In this document: in pieces, positions 46,913-60,098 of the stretch
How positions within the stretch are numbered: position 1 is the first letter of the stretch
How the letters are laid out: every line of letters starts with the position of its first letter
Origin: Sistotremastrum niveocremeum HHB9708
Lineage: Eukaryota; Basidiomycota; Agaricomycetes; Sistotremastrales; Sistotremastraceae
Reading direction: 5' to 3'
Assembly: GCA_001630475.1 (NCBI GenBank)
Contig: KV419430.1
Location: 275,031-339,030, forward strand
Length of the DNA stretch: 64,000 nucleotides
Notes under the pieces: model-generated
Databases searched by the model: none
What the model was told of the DNA's origin: nothing
Seen by the model: the letters and a program-made list of their open reading frames with translations, nothing else
Translations under genes and position numbers: made by a program

Positions 46913-48671
46913 TGTCTATTTCAAATAGGATGCCCTGGAAGACAGCGAATGCTCTGATACAGCTCATTTGGCTGGCGAGATTACCGACCGCAGTCATTGG
47001 GCAGCAATTCGCCTTTACCTGGGGGTTCAATACGGTGCGGATTGGCCCCTCTATGGTATTCTTGTTCATAGCCTTATCCTCGAAATTTGTAGTGGACCAA
47101 TACCTCGTTGCCGCAATGCCAGCCTTTACAACTTTTTGTTGGCGTTGACGCCGGAACAGTTAAACCATCCCCGCCATATTATTTACTCGCCTATGAAGTC
47201 AATGGGTCAACGTCGCTCAGTTCCTTGGGCTCGGATATCAGCAACATGTATTGGACCGCCCAACAATCTCAAGGTGCGCTCAATTTCTGTGGCTTGTTGA
47301 GAAAAACTTGTTAACTGCCTTCCTTAGGATCCCAACTAGTGCTCGCTATGTTGGATGACGCGGGGAACTCAGGAGGGATCCTGAACGGCACTTATACGAT
47401 TGGTGCGTCATAGTTCTTTTCCCTGATCGATATCTGTACCTGATTATTCCAAATCAAGCACAAGGCAGCAATAACTGCAGTGCACCTGCCACCCCCAAGA
47501 CCGACTTCTCTGTCAGTACCAACGCTTCAACATCTCTTGACACTTGCTCCGCGATCGAAATCTCAATAAAGGGTGGAACGCCGCCTTATACGATATCTAT
47601 TATCGAGGAGAACGCGGTTGCTCCGTATAATACGACCCTGTCGACCAATGATGATACCTATCTCTGGGTCAACAATCTGTTTCCCGGAGTCACGATTATT
47701 TGTAAGTGTCTGGATTTTATGCTGAGGCTGGAACTCATGTGTCACTGTTATTCTTATAGTGGCTGCTAGTGATTCGTGAGTCGGATTACTTTTCTTGATC
47801 AATGCAATTAACGCACACCTACAGGGCCGGAGCTTGGGGCAAGAACACGGAGTTGATCACTCTCACGGGTAATTCAAATACACATTGTTCGTATACGTCG
47901 ACAGCGTCAAACTCGTCATCCTCCGGCAATAACTCATCTTCCTCGACCTCACATTCCGGTATGGGAGCAATAATTGCCGGGGTGATCATTGGTATTGCTG
48001 CTTTTGCCATTCTTGGCTGGTTTTTCATCTATCGAAGACGTCGGCGTCGGCATAGTCAGGGCGGATGGGATCTCAACGCTTTTCCTGGGAGGAAGAAAAA
48101 CATTGAAAGATCGCCAAGCTTTGCTTTCCATCCCATGCCTTCGGATGCTGAGCTGACACCCTTCGAGCTGCCTCCATCTGGGCAATCCCACCAGCGGGAG
48201 GGTTCTGGCGTTGGATATCCTGTTGATCCTAGTGAACGAAATTCCTATACCGACGAGCCACCTCGGACATCGCCCAGGGCGGGCTATTTCGGCGTAGCTG
48301 ACAGCGCAAATACCTCGACATTACACTACCCTCCTTCGAATTATTCGCCTTACGATAAAGGACGAGCTGCTGGGACTTCACGACCCACTTCCTCTCTACA
48401 CCCCAGTTCATCTGGAGGGACCTTGTTTACCCGGAACCCAGATGCTAGCGCGTCGACAGCCTCATCACAGAATGCCGTAGACAAACGACGGCAGATGATG
48501 GAGAACAGTGCAACAAGTAGCACTGTGGGCCAAAGACCAGTGTATCAGCACGCAGACGCTGGCTCTATCTCAAGCCCAGATATTGAAGAAGTCGAAGAAA
48601 TTCCTCCTGCATATCCTGGCCCTAATTCTTCGAGACGTGCAGGAGACACCTCACCTGATGAACGATCGTAG
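46913..48671 (+). CDS. single-pass surface protein with SprB-like ectodomain
   Basis: The secure part begins at 47093 (WTNTSLPQCQPLQLF). An ectodomain with GGTPPYTISI, a motif seen in SprB/PKD-like beta repeats, and several N-glycosylation sites leads to a Ser-rich stalk. One transmembrane helix (GAIIAGVIIGIAAFAILGWF, about 47965-48025) is followed by a basic stop-transfer YRRRRRRH and a long Pro/Ser-rich cytosolic tail to the stop at 48671. A 16 nt micro-exon (47760-47775) coding for about five residues joins the ectodomain to the stalk exon; both neighbouring introns have good GT-AG ends and the phase works. The first exon is uncertain: an ATG at 46913 spliced at 47056 is possible but does not give a clean signal peptide. 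Function unknown. It may sense or bind the cell wall. Confidence 0.7.
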
Positions 48672-48918
48672 CGCTTGCTAGTTTCTTGATGTGGATGATC
48701 TATTTTTCGGACAGTTTCAGTTTTTCGCTCTCACAAGTTTTCTCAATGCATGTTGTATAGCACTTTCCATCTATCCATCTCAAATGTATGTCGGACCATT
48801 ACATTATAGCGATACTAGTATATTCAGCGTATCACTCTCCTCCTTGCCTGGTGGACCTGCTTCCTCAAATGCTGTGACAGCGCGCTGTGACACGCACTTT
48901 CTCCTCATCCCGCCGACT

Positions 48919-51900
48919 ATGGCGCGCGGCGGATTCGGTGGCGGAAATCGCAAGACTTTCGGTCTCACATCTCAATCTCAATGGCGTGGACGAGGATCAT
49001 ACAGAGGTGGGAGAGGCCGTGGTAGAGGCCGTGGAGGGGGCAACAACAATAACCTCCCAGCGCCGGAACGACAAGACGACGCCACGCTGCTTCAGGAACG
49101 CTTTGAAGAGATCAGGATCAGAGACGAGGTTGATGAGAAGATGGGGTTTCCCAGAATAATGGAGGGACCTAAGAAAGAAGGGTGGCTTGTGAACATGGCT
49201 CCTGTACGTTTGTCGCTCCACCTTTTGATCTCTAAATTGAAGTTATCCAAAGACTTTAGTGAAGGATCCGGATTGGCCGGGCGGCAAATCTGCAGTGGAA
49301 TTTTACTTCATCGAAAATGATGGCAGTCTGTTTAAGACGACGCTGGTGCAAGAGCCGTACTTCTACATTGCTGCCAAGGTGCGATACACCCGACTTCCCA
49401 ATCGCTTTTCGCTCATGATGATCGCAGTCTGGAATGGAGACGATGGTCGAGGAATATCTCCTCAAGAAATATGAAGGAACACTCTTCCGCGTCGTCCGCG
49501 ACAAGAAAGAAGATCTCAAGCTGCCCAATCACTTGCTGGGCCATCGCAGGCTATACCTACAACTCTGCTTCCGGAATGTTTCCGACCTTTTGACAGTCCG
49601 TCGTGATCTTCTTCCTCTCGCACAAGCCAACGCTGCCAAAATCGATGCTGTTGATGCCTACGCCGAGGTGGTTCATGCCGAAATGCACATCGAAATCGAC
49701 GAGGATGTCGAGGCATCAAAGGCTGCCAAGGACCCGCGAGATGCCATCATCGATATACGAGAATATGACGTCCCATATTACCTTCGTGTGGCCATCGACC
49801 AGGACATCCGTGCCGGTCTGTGGTATGCAGTTACGTTTGTGGACGGAAAACCATTGTTCCACCACCTCGCAGATCGCGTGAAGCGTGCTGAGCCTGTGGT
49901 TATGGCTTACGATATCGAGACTACGAAAGCTCCTCTGAAATTCCCGGACCAAGCTATTGATCAAGTTATGATGATTTCATACATGATCGATGGCCAAGGT
50001 TTCCTTATCACGAATCGCGACATTGTCAGCGAAGACATTGAAGACTTCGAATACACCCCGAAGGATGGCTATGAAGGCCCTTTCACAATCTTTAACGAAG
50101 CTGACGAAGAAGCGGTGCTTCGTCGCTGGTTCGAACACATACGGACGGCTCGCCCCACAGTCATGGCGACGTTTAACGGCGACTTCTTCGATTTTCCATT
50201 CGTCGCAGCAAGGGCCAAGGTTCACGGCCTAGATTTGTATCTCGAGACTGGCTTTGCCATCGACTCCGAAGAAGAATTCAGAAGCCGTACTTGTGTACAC
50301 ATGGATTGCTTCCGCTGGGTAAAGCGGGATTCCTACCTTCCTCAAGGAAGTCAAGGCTTGAAGGCCGTCACGGTGGCCAAGCTCGGTTATAACCCGATCG
50401 AGCTTGACCCAGAACTCATGACACCGTAAGTCATTTTCCAAGTTTTCTTGTTTTATTCTAAAATTGCTCGCTAGGTATGCTGTTGAACAACCTCAAGTCC
50501 TCGCGCAGTACTCCGTATCCGATGCCGTTGCTACGTATTATCTATACATGAAATACGTCAACCCGTTTATCTTCTCTCTCTGCAACATCATTCCTCTGAA
50601 TCCGGACGAGGTTCTTCGGAAAGGATCGGGGACATTGTGTGAAACTTTACTGATGGTATGTGTAGCTTTTTCCTGATTGAAATCATTGTCATCATTTTGC
50701 ATCAAGGTCGAAGCATATCGGGGTAACATCATCATGCCCAACCGACACGAAGAGGAGCATGGTAATATGTTCGAAGGTCATCTAATAGCGTCGGAGACCT
50801 ACGTCGGAGGTCATGTGGAAGCTCTCGAAGCAGGCGTATTCAGGAGCGATATTCCGACCCATTTCAAGATTGATAAAACAGCGGCCCAAGAGGTGCGCGA
50901 TTTATTATCTGCAGGGCATGTCATATACTCAACGGCGGTTTTAGCTCATTGACCAACTCGATGCCGCTCTCAAGTTTTGCATCGAGGAAGAATCGAAATC
51001 CTCGCTTGATCAGGTTGCCAACTATGACGAAGTCAAGCAGCAGATTACCGAAGCCCTTGAGGAGATGCGGGACAACAACATCCGGAGCGACAAACCTCTG
51101 ATCTACCATTTGGACGTTGCTGCGATGTACCCAAACATCATGTTGTCAAATCGGCTTCAACCCGATTCGGTTGTGGACGAATCTGTATGCGCCGTGTGCG
51201 ATTACAATCGACCTGGCAAACAATGTGATCGTCGAATGAAGTGGGCATGGAGGGGCGAGTACTTCCCTGCACACCGTGACGAATTCAACATGGTCAAGCA
51301 TGCTCTCGACCAAGAACAGTTCCCTCCTAAACGCCCGAACGATCCGAAACGCCGCTTCCACGATCTGTCCCCCGCCGAACAGAGCGCGTTGCTGCATAAG
51401 CGATTAGGGGATTATTCACGGAAGGTCTACAAAAAGACGAAAGAAACCAAGGTCATCGAGCGGGAATCCATCATCTGTCAGAAAGAGAACCCATTCTACA
51501 TTGACACTGTTCGTCGGTTCCGTGACCGTCGATATGAGTACAAGGGCCTCCTGAAGACCTGGAAGAAGAACCTGGAGGGCGCCATTTCAGGAGGAAAGCC
51601 GATTGCAGAAATAGAAGAAGCCAAAAAACTTACCGTTATATACGACTCCCTCCAACTCGCTCACAAGTGCATTCTCAACTCCTTTTACGGATATGTGATG
51701 AGAAAAGGCGCTAGATGGCACTCGATGGAGATGGCGGGCATCACCTGTCTGACAGGAGCGACGATTATCCAAATGGCGCGTCAACTCGTCGAGCGCATAG
51801 GTCGTCCGCTTGAATTGGACACCGACGGCATTTGGTGTATGCTACCCAGTATTTTCCCCGAGAACTTCAAGTTCAAATTGAAGAGCGGGAAAAGTATTGC

Positions 51901-54900
51901 GTTTTCGTACCCTTGCACCATGCTAAACCACCTCGTTTATGATGGGTTCACCAATCATCAATATCACGATCTAGACCCGGACACAGGCGAATACAAAATT
52001 CACTCCGAAAACTCCATTTTCTTCGAACTGGACGGCCCTTATAAGGCGATGATTCTTCCGTCTTCAAAAGAAGAGGACAAGCTTTTGAAGAAGCGATACG
52101 CAGTCTTCAACGACGACGGCTCCTTGGCAGAGCTCAAGGGGTTCGAAGTCAAACGTCGCGGGGAACTCCAGTTGATCAAGATATTCCAGTCGCAGCTCTT
52201 CGAACGATTCCTTCTCGGAACAACCACAGAAGAATGCTATGCTGCTGTTGCGGAAGTCGCTGATCGATGGCTTGACGTGCTCTTCACCAAAGGCGAGAGT
52301 CTCGAAGATGATGAGCTTGTCGAACTCATCGCCGAGAATCGAAGCATGTCGAAAACGCTGGCTGAGTATGGCGCGCAGAAATCTACGTCTATCAGTACTG
52401 CAAAGCGTTTGGCAGAGTTCTTAGGAAATCAAATGGTCAAGGACAAAGGATTGGCCTGCAAATTCATCATTTCCGCGCGACCCATGGGCGCTCCAGTGAC
52501 TGAGCGTGCGATTCCTGTCGCCATTTTCTCGGCCGAAGAATCTGTGAAACGCACTTATCTGCGTAAGTGGCTGAAGGACAACAGCCTTGCAAATTTTGAG
52601 CTGAGATCCATCTTGGATTGGAATTACTACATCGAACGTCTGGGTTCAGTTGTTCAAAAGCTTATCACAATTCCGGCAGCCATGCAGAAAGTGTCGAATC
52701 CTGTTCCCCGCATACACCATCCTGATTGGTTGCAGCGTCGCGTAGCTGCGATGGACGACAAGTTCCAGCAACACAAGATGACCGACTTCTTCAAGAAAGA
52801 GGACAGACCCCGTCGCGAGGTGGCCGATATCGAAGATTTTGGAGACGAAGATGATGAAGCCCCCTCTAAACGAGGCGCATCCGAAGAGCGCACGGTGGCT
52901 CCTGTACCAGCTCCTAAGCCATTACCAGATCCGAGCAGAAACTATCGGGCGTGGCTTCGCGCTATGCGTCCGCGGTGGAAGGAGCGTCTGGAAGCTCGAG
53001 CAGCTGGTTCGGGTACCCTTGTGCCATCGATGTTCCGAGGCGTGAAAGCTAAAGCTGTCCCAAGCACCTGGGACATCCTTCAAATCAGGCCGGGCAGAGG
53101 TCACGGAAAATTTATAATGTGGCTTTCTCTGGCAAATGAGCTGGTTGCCATACCCTTGCGAATTCAACGCGAGTTCTATATCAATTTCAAGACTTCTCCT
53201 GATGATGGGCTCTTTCTTCCGGACTATACACACGAAGCCGTCACTCGAACACTGCCTCAGAACCGCCCTTGCCTTTTCCTTACCAAAGTGACGGTGGCAG
53301 AGTTCTTTTACCACGAAGCCGAATCTCATTTTATGCATCTCACAAGCAATTCCGACATTGACGGCATTTACGAACGACAGGTAAGTTCGCTTGAAATAGT
53401 CGGCTAGCACTGCTTAACTGTTCGACTAGGTCCCATTAGTCGTTCGTGCCTTGCTGAAATTGGGACTACGTTGCTCAGCCTCTCAGCCCGATTTCACACT
53501 CAACAGAGCCCGCAATGTTGGTTTTGATCTCCAACAACTAGAGACGTCGGCATCTTCCAAACAACGTCCATATCTCGCTGATCGACCCAAATTTGAGCCC
53601 GTCTTCCTCTTTCACGCTTCTTCGTCGGACTCTCGTATCCACGTATTTGCGCTTTTCGACCCCGTCGGCGGCGCCCGCATTCACATCATCGATCCTTCGT
53701 CTCAGCGACAGCGATTGGTGCAACTGCAGGAGACTTATGCTGAGTTTTGGAAGCAACGTCCGACTACCGAGACCCTGGTCAAGCCACCTAAGAATGTGTC
53801 TTTCGAAACTGTGTACCATGGTAGCTTGTCGACGGCTTTCAAAGGCCTCACGCGAGAGCTGAACAATCTCGAGAATCAGTCTCACGTACTGGTGATTTCG
53901 TCCCATAAAGATGTTGATTATTATGAGGCGAACATCAGCAATCTGATCAAGTTTCCCGTCTTCATGATGGCTGGACCGAAGAAGGCTCACTCGCTCGATG
54001 GCCTTCTCTGGCAGAAGGACGTCTCCAAGAAAATGTTCAGTCGATACATCTTCCTGGGTCGTTGGCTGTACGAGCTGACCGAGAAAGCTAAATATTTCAA
54101 CGTGCCGCTGGGGAATATTGACGGGGAAGATTCGTTGTCTTGCCAAGATTTAGATTTCGCACGACGGCTTGTCAAACAAGACATGCTGCTTTGGTGGTCA
54201 CCATTGCCGAAACCCGACCTTGGTGGAGTCGAAGATCTTAACACAGTCGTCGAGGAGCCCAAGAATCCCGAATACTGCACTCCTGGATTATATACAAACG
54301 TGAGCATCGCCGTCAACATGTATAATCTTGCCATCAACTCCGTCATCCAATCATCACTCGTCAACGAGATGGAAGGAAGTGGAGGTACTACCGCATTCGA
54401 CGCCTCCCATATTTTAGAAGACTACACAAATAAGGGCCCACAGACTGCTCTCACACTCGGAGAATCGGCAACATCGGTGCAAGTTTTCCAAACGCTCAAA
54501 ACGATGGTCAAAACATGGGTCATAGATGCTCATCGAATCCCAGGAGGACCGGCAGAGCTCTCGGTCGAGCACTTTTGGCGCTGGTTGTGCTCTAGTGCCT
54601 CGGCGATGCACGACCCGAGCCTTCAAAGGTTCGTGCATGGCTTGATGAAGAAGACATTCTATCAATTGCTAGCCGAATTTAAACGTCTTGGCTCCAATGT
54701 CATCTATGCTGATTTCAACACCATTTGGCTTGTGACATCGAAGCCGCCAGGAGCAGCCTACGCTTATAGCACCTATATTACGACAGCCGCAACATCTCAT
54801 GATCTTTTCCGACATATCCTTCTCCGCACAGAAACCTATTACAACTTCCTGTTGTTCTTGGACAACGCGAACTACGGCGCTATCGTCTGCGAGAACCCCG

Positions 54901-55904
54901 AGGAAGATAAGCTACCAGAAGATGGACTTCCCCTTGCCATGAGCTGGAATATCGCTGCCTTCCTTCCTCCCGCATTCCAGCCTCACTTCCGACAAGCTGT
55001 TGCTTTCTTCATCGTCGAGATGGCTATGATCAAGACGCGGCAGAATGGAGGCTTGCGGATGCCGCTGCGAGTGCTCCAGAACTTGACGCAAGACACCGCA
55101 CCTTCCCAGGACGCTGCGAAGATCAAGGAGTTAGAAGTGTCTCAGGCGTTTATCGCAGAACGCTTGACGCGCAAACTCCTCAGTATGGTTTCCAAAGTTA
55201 TCCATGAACATCAGGCAGCGATCATGAATAACCCAACATTGCCTACTGAACACCGCTTCCCAATTCTCCCGGGGTCTCACATCAACATGGAAGACCCTGC
55301 TTTTGAATTTGTCAAATTCGTCTGTGCGGCTTTCTCCCCCGCATCTAAGGATTATGGCAATGAGTTGGGGATCTTGCGTCGCAATCTCCTCGAGATCGTG
55401 GGCGTCAAAGAATTCAACGATGCGGCGATATTCAAGAATCCTTGCGAGCCTTTCAAATTGCCCATGGTCATATGCCAATTCTGCGATCACGTCCGAGATT
55501 TCGATTTCTGTCGCGATCAGGAGTTGATGACTTCTACCGGCCCTTCCGCGCGTTGGCTGTGTCCTATGTGTGATGGCGAATACGATCGATTGGCGATTGA
55601 GTTCATGCTTGTCTCTTGCGTCGATAAGATAATCGAACTTTTCGGCGCTCAGGACTTGCGATGCCATCGTTGCAAACAGTCAAGGGCTGAGAATGTTTCG
55701 AGGAGCTGCACGTATTGTTCCGGCCATTATGAGCTTACGGTCAATAAAGTCGAGTTGAGGCGGCGGTTGAGGACCATTGTTAATATCAGCATTGTCCATG
55801 GCTTAGACAAACTAAAGGTAAGAAGAATCATAACTGCACGCTGTTCGCTTCTGACTTATGCACGACAGTCTTACGCACAAAATGTATATGATTCTTGGCA
55901 GTAA
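48919..55904 (+). CDS. POL2: DNA polymerase epsilon catalytic subunit
   Basis: The leading-strand replicative polymerase. Eight exons (48919-49203, 49253-49378, 49428-50425, 50475-50655, 50707-50892, 50945-53380, 53430-55817, 55869-55904) give 2211 residues, the normal size. The N-terminus carries a Gly/Arg-rich patch. Proofreading exonuclease motifs: [10 protein letters not shown] and [10 protein letters not shown]. Polymerase motif A is [20 protein letters not shown], and motif C is LDTDG. A CxxC pair in the catalytic half (CAVCDY, with further cysteines) fits the polymerase-domain Fe-S cysteine cluster of the family. The C-terminal inactive half ends with two zinc modules, CQFCDHV...CPMCD and CHRCK...CTYC, which bind the B subunit. 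Everything expected is present. The ATG chosen is only 248 nt after the upstream gene's stop. Confidence 0.98.
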
Positions 55905-56017
55905 GGCCAAGGATCTGGGATGATGATATTACAACGGATATTGCTTTCATTCTTGCATTACTGTATCATTAGACACGCTACGTTTCGCCATGCTTGTATT
56001 CATTATACCATAACTAA

Positions 56018-56847
56018 TCAATGTTTCGCCCAAGAAGGAGGCTCATCTTTGCCTGGGGGTACCATCAGTTCGCGGGAAGAAACAGCAAGGCGAAGAGTTA
56101 ACTCACCAGCGTCTTCCAATTCGTCGCCTTCTTCCTTAGTGTGATGCACTGTCTTCGCATTGTGCTCCGCAGGCGCATATACTAACAGAAAAGAATAAAT
56201 TTCATGATGTGAGGATAAAGGTCGAAGCTCGCACCGGTGTAAAGGACCAGGGGCGTCTTTCCGATATTGAGGAAATTGTCTGTGTGAAAGTTAGGCCTGC
56301 CTCGGAGGGCAATGGTCAAAGACGGGCATACGTTTGGTACCAGCTGGGACAATCACAAGATCTCCAGGGTTAATTTGCTTCTCCTCTCCGCCGACGATAG
56401 CTTTGGCAGTGCCCTCAGTGAACGACAGGTGTTGGTCGACGGTATGGATCTAAAACTCGCTCAGTCAGATGGGATCTACTGTGCTTGACGGAAGTGGGAG
56501 CTATACCTCTTCTCCAATTTCTCCTCCTACAGGGATGGTCATAATCACGAGCTAGATATATGCGCATTAAAGACTATCTCGCCATCGCTGGAAGGCAGAA
56601 GGCATACCTGGCTATGTTCGCCAGTCCATAGGACTCTTCGGAACTCTGTGAAAACGATGAGACATGCACAATGTAGGTTGTAGATAAACGTACCTGCAGA
56701 CGAATGAGCCGTTGAGTCGATCTTGGGGAAGTAAGCCATCTTCTTGGCTGGAGGTGGTGGTGAGCTACGAGACATGTTTGCTGCTTGGATTATTGGGCGG
56801 GAACGGGGCAAAGCGCGGATGAGGTTGGAAGTGAGGGGACGAAACAT
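56018..56847 (-). CDS. cupin-domain protein
   Basis: A small metal-binding beta-barrel protein, about 180 residues in six or seven exons. Start MFRPLTSNLIRALPRSRPII is basic and amphipathic, suggesting a mitochondrial presequence; later in-frame starts (MSRSS, MAYFPKIDS) could yield a cytosolic form. The cupin core runs RRVLWTGEHSQ, LVIMTIPVGGEIGEE, IHTVDQHLSFTEGTAKAIVG, then the second motif GDLVIVPAGTKHNFLN (PxGxxH) and an end LEDAG-KDEPPSWAKH. The last intron (GTGAGT...CCCCAG) separates the Gly from KDEPP. Cupins of this type are found widely in bacteria and fungi with mostly unknown roles. The convergent POL2 stop is only 114 nt away. Confidence 0.85.
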
Positions 56848-57188
56848 CGAGAGGGCGGATTGGAGAACGCATATTTATATTTCCTCGAGACCTTTATATG
56901 CGGTCACGATCGCAGGAAAACGAAGATGAGAACTCAAGATCGATTCCGGAGTCCGACCTACGTAATTCCTCGGGATCGTGGAATTTGAAGCCGAGATGTC
57001 CGGGAGCGCTGATGCAACGCTGAGGAGCTCATTGAGGTCATAGGCCCGACTTATAGAAGTTTAGATAGAAGAATATAGAATTAGTATGTCCATCGCGTTA
57101 CGCACATCCACTCGTTCGCGACCTTATATGTACATACACCAGAGAAATAGACCATTAAGCATGTACTACAATGAAACAAGGTGGGACT
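56848..57188. other. intergenic
   Basis: About 340 nt upstream of the cupin start and downstream of the SNARE stop, so it holds the cupin promoter and the SNARE 3' UTR. No gene seen. Confidence 0.5.
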
Positions 57189-57810
57189 CTAGTGATGAGT
57201 CGACTTGACGATGGGTACGACAATGATGATGATGAGGATCACAATTCCGACGCCGATGATGATACGCATCTGTAGCGCAAGAGGTCAGAAAGTGATCGAC
57301 GCATTGGATACGAAGCCGGCTGACCTTCATGTCTTTCCACCACATATTCTGAGAGTCTAATGAGCATCGCTCCGTGAGACCAGACGACCAAGGAGACGCA
57401 CCTTTCGGACACGATTTGCGCCCCGGACGAAACCCTGAGCACTAACAGCAAGGTTGTCTGTAAGATGAAGAATCAATACGACTGCTGCAAATGACGAAAC
57501 GCGCAGTAGTTCGCACCTGTCTTATCCTGAAGCGAATCCAGTCTCTCTCCTCTCTCAGCGACTTTGGTGATGTTCTCTCTCATTATCCCGACGGTGTCGT
57601 CAATTTGTTGTTGGATAGCAGCAGTTTTAGGGTTTCCCGGACGACTGCCTCCAGCTTCTGGACCGGCAGAGCCACCTCGGGGAACATAAGGGTCGTATGG
57701 TTCGGACCTAAGCAGTATCGGGGTGAGCCAGCCAGTATGACGATTCCCAGGAGTGACAAGACATTCAAGACAGCATCTTGCGTGTCCTTAGCCAGGGAAA
57801 CCACATACAT
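57189..57810 (-). CDS. SNC1: synaptobrevin/VAMP-type R-SNARE
   Basis: A vesicle SNARE for fusion of secretory vesicles with the plasma membrane and for endocytic recycling. The start codon is itself interrupted: exon 1 holds only AT (57809-57810), followed by GTATGT...TTAG (57708-57808) and then G TCC GAA, giving [14 protein letters not shown]. The SNARE motif follows: [39 protein letters not shown], with the zero-layer Arg in AERGERL, then [13 protein letters not shown] or close to it and a C-terminal membrane anchor ([20 protein letters not shown]) ending KSTHH. Five exons in all; the anchor exons are short. The length is about 118 residues, typical of Snc proteins. No other frame gives a Met at this N-terminus. 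Confidence 0.92.
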
Positions 57811-59689
57811 TATTTAGAGTTCGGGACTGAGGTGGATTCGAGATGAGATTCGGCCAACGGCATTCATATGGAGTGCAAATACATACATTGGTATATGAGG
57901 TCTTCGGTCGTAAACTGCGACTAGCGCAGAGCTTAAATGTCTGGAGGATGAGTGATGGGAGCAGCGAGGATGAACGACGGTAGCCAAACAATCGTCAACA
58001 AAGCCACCTCCTTTCGAAGTTTCACTCCAGGCCAGTGCTGCGCTCTGCACAGTCTGATTTCCGCTCGGCTCAAAAGCTGTCCGAGACGAACTTACGCGTC
58101 TGCCATGGCAAGATTGCAAGTGGGCAAGGTGGATTTGTCATACAATGAGAGGCGGTCATGAAAGAGCGCCCTATAGTTTCGACTCTTTTCTCAGGACGCG
58201 AGGTTCAATTCAGAAGAAAAGATCTGGGATAGCATGGCGATTCATCATCCTCTTTGTGTCGTCTCCGGCGTGCCTTTCTCCTCGTCCTTCTTCCTAGATC
58301 ACCGTGGTAAGTAAACACTAGTCTCTCTCGTCGACATGATTTTGAATGCTGACTACTTAGATTAACTGCAGCTTCTGCGCCTTTCCATCGTCCGGCCAAT
58401 TGTCCATGCCGCCTTTCTTCCACCTTCAGAATATCAAGGTTCTTTCGGCAGCCATGAAGTTTAATTTGGTACTCTGGTCGCACTTCGACGAGCAACGGGC
58501 CGCCCTTGAGGCATGATCTTGTCTGACACTGCTGGCGTTTATCGGTGCTTCAACCCGGAGGTTGAAGGGTTGTAGTGCCATGCTCAGTTAGCTCTGTCCA
58601 CGATTCTTGCGATTCCGCTTTTCTTCAAGTTGGACCCTGTAGAGACTGGTCGTCTGAAAATGCATCATAATCTTCGGCATGTTGGAATTCCTCTGTAAGC
58701 TTCTTGAACGTCTGTTTGCGCCACACAATAACTGTTATTTCAGTTATCATTATCTCCAGCGACGGCGACGGCGAGGTCTATAGCAGTGGTGCATGTGGCA
58801 ATTTTCGAATGCTGTTGCCGCGAGAACTTATATCGCTCTGCATGAGGGCATTGCCTGACTCCATTCTCTCAGCTACTCGTTCCCTTCGATCGTGCCGATC
58901 TCGTCACAAACGCGCGTGCATACAAAGATACAAATGGCTGCAACGTCCGGTCGACATAGCGCTAAACAAGTCCAGCTGATATTAGTGTTACAATCAGCCC
59001 ATCGTCCGATCAATTTACCACAAGGCTTCACGTCGTCCATACGAAATTCGGTGGCACCATTGACACATTTCCTCATCTCGTTTGGCGCCCACGTTAACGA
59101 ATGGATCCCTCCAATGCAGGCCCAGTGAAACTCTGAGCGGACCGATCTCAAAAGGAGACAAGGAATCATGGCATCATACTATCTTCTCTGGTTACACCTT
59201 CTCTTCCGTGCTTCACCCTCACTCTTCGTACTGTGTTTTCTGATGGTGTCTTAGGTGACATACCCCACCAATGTGAACGTTCTATAGCCGACGACAGATT
59301 CGGGCAAACTGGTAATCAGATGTGGTGAATCTGCCTCGAGGACGGATATTCGTTATCTGAAGTTATCATTCGTTGACTTGATCTGAACTATCTCGCTCGG
59401 ATACAGCCTCATCGAGGGCGCCGTCCGCCGCTTTGGATCGCGATTCGAAGAGTCGACGGTTGTCATACAGAGGTCACTCTATGATGAAGGATGCTTCAAG
59501 AACCCCATATATCCTCCGAATCTCTAAGCTACTGTATGGCCGAGCCGTATTAGACCGTCCTATCGCTCGTTTCGTCCGAAACTCGGCCTCAACGCATCTA
59601 GGTCTCGCCTCAAAAGCGTTCAAGTTCAATTGAATAGAGAGACTACCAAGGCCGGTAGTTTTGAGGCGGACACAAGTGATAGGTTATGA
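57811..59689. other. intergenic, no supported gene
   Basis: About 1.9 kb with no convincing gene. On plus at 58226-58450 a GTAAGT...ACTTAG intron-like gap sits between short open segments, but I could not build a frame. Frames at 58704-58979 and 58873-59169 overlap each other on opposite strands and have no domain. Confidence 0.45.
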
Positions 59690-59790
59690 TAAAGTCGAAG
59701 CATGTTAGACATAATCATAATTAAATCATAGACATGTGCATAGGCATAGCGGCATCAATGCAGGCACGTACTGTACAGAACGAGGGCATT
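59690..59790. repeat. remnant of the repeat-unit tail
   Basis: A stretch with CATAATCATAA-type units followed by CATAGGCATAGCGGCATCAA and GCAGGCA. The same order ends the copy at 62640-62760, in the same orientation. It is therefore a fragment of the repeat family found at 15.6-17.8 kb, placed just outside the TIR element. Confidence 0.65.
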
Positions 59791-59816
59791 CAACAATAAA
59801 ATAAAAGAGTAACAGA

Positions 59817-60098
59817 CGAGAATCCCGACTTCCCTCACCTAGTGGTTAGCACTACCCCCACCATTCCAGGTAAGGCGTCACCCCGAAGGATGAGGTGCTC
59901 CAGTTCGGCGTTTGCAAGGAGAAGCCGCGACTCGTCCACCGGCAGACTATCTCACCGGGCCGGTCGTCGGCTATGATACCAGCACGCCCTTCCGGACGTT
60001 TTGACTGAGTTGAACCTGGGTCGCGACATCCAGTTACTCAGCCCTGTGGCTCATAGCGTTCTTCCAACCAAGCTACTTCATCTGACGTTAGTCTATAT
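59817..60098. repeat. left terminal inverted repeat
   Basis: About 280 nt starting GAGTAACAGACGAGAATC. Its reverse complement is found at 62045-62338. Shared blocks include CTTCCCTCACCTAGT, GGCGTCACCCCGAAGGATGA and GACTGAGTTGAACCTGGGTC. I estimate identity at roughly 75-80% by eye. Confidence 0.85.

Noticed and set aside
52922-53410. 162-codon open frame on minus within POL2
   Set aside because: Antisense shadow of the polymerase gene, whose exon structure is complete.
58226-58480. Possible spliced small gene with a GTAAGT...ACTTAG gap
   Set aside because: Joining the flanking segments creates an immediate stop in the frame that starts at the ATG.
58704-59169. Possible small genes on both strands
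   Set aside because: Overlapping opposite frames without domains, starts in good context or splice sites.
59830-59870. tRNA-like A box (CTAGTGGTTAGCAC) inside the left TIR
   Set aside because: No B box at a suitable distance, no cloverleaf, and the motif is not kept in the right TIR copy.
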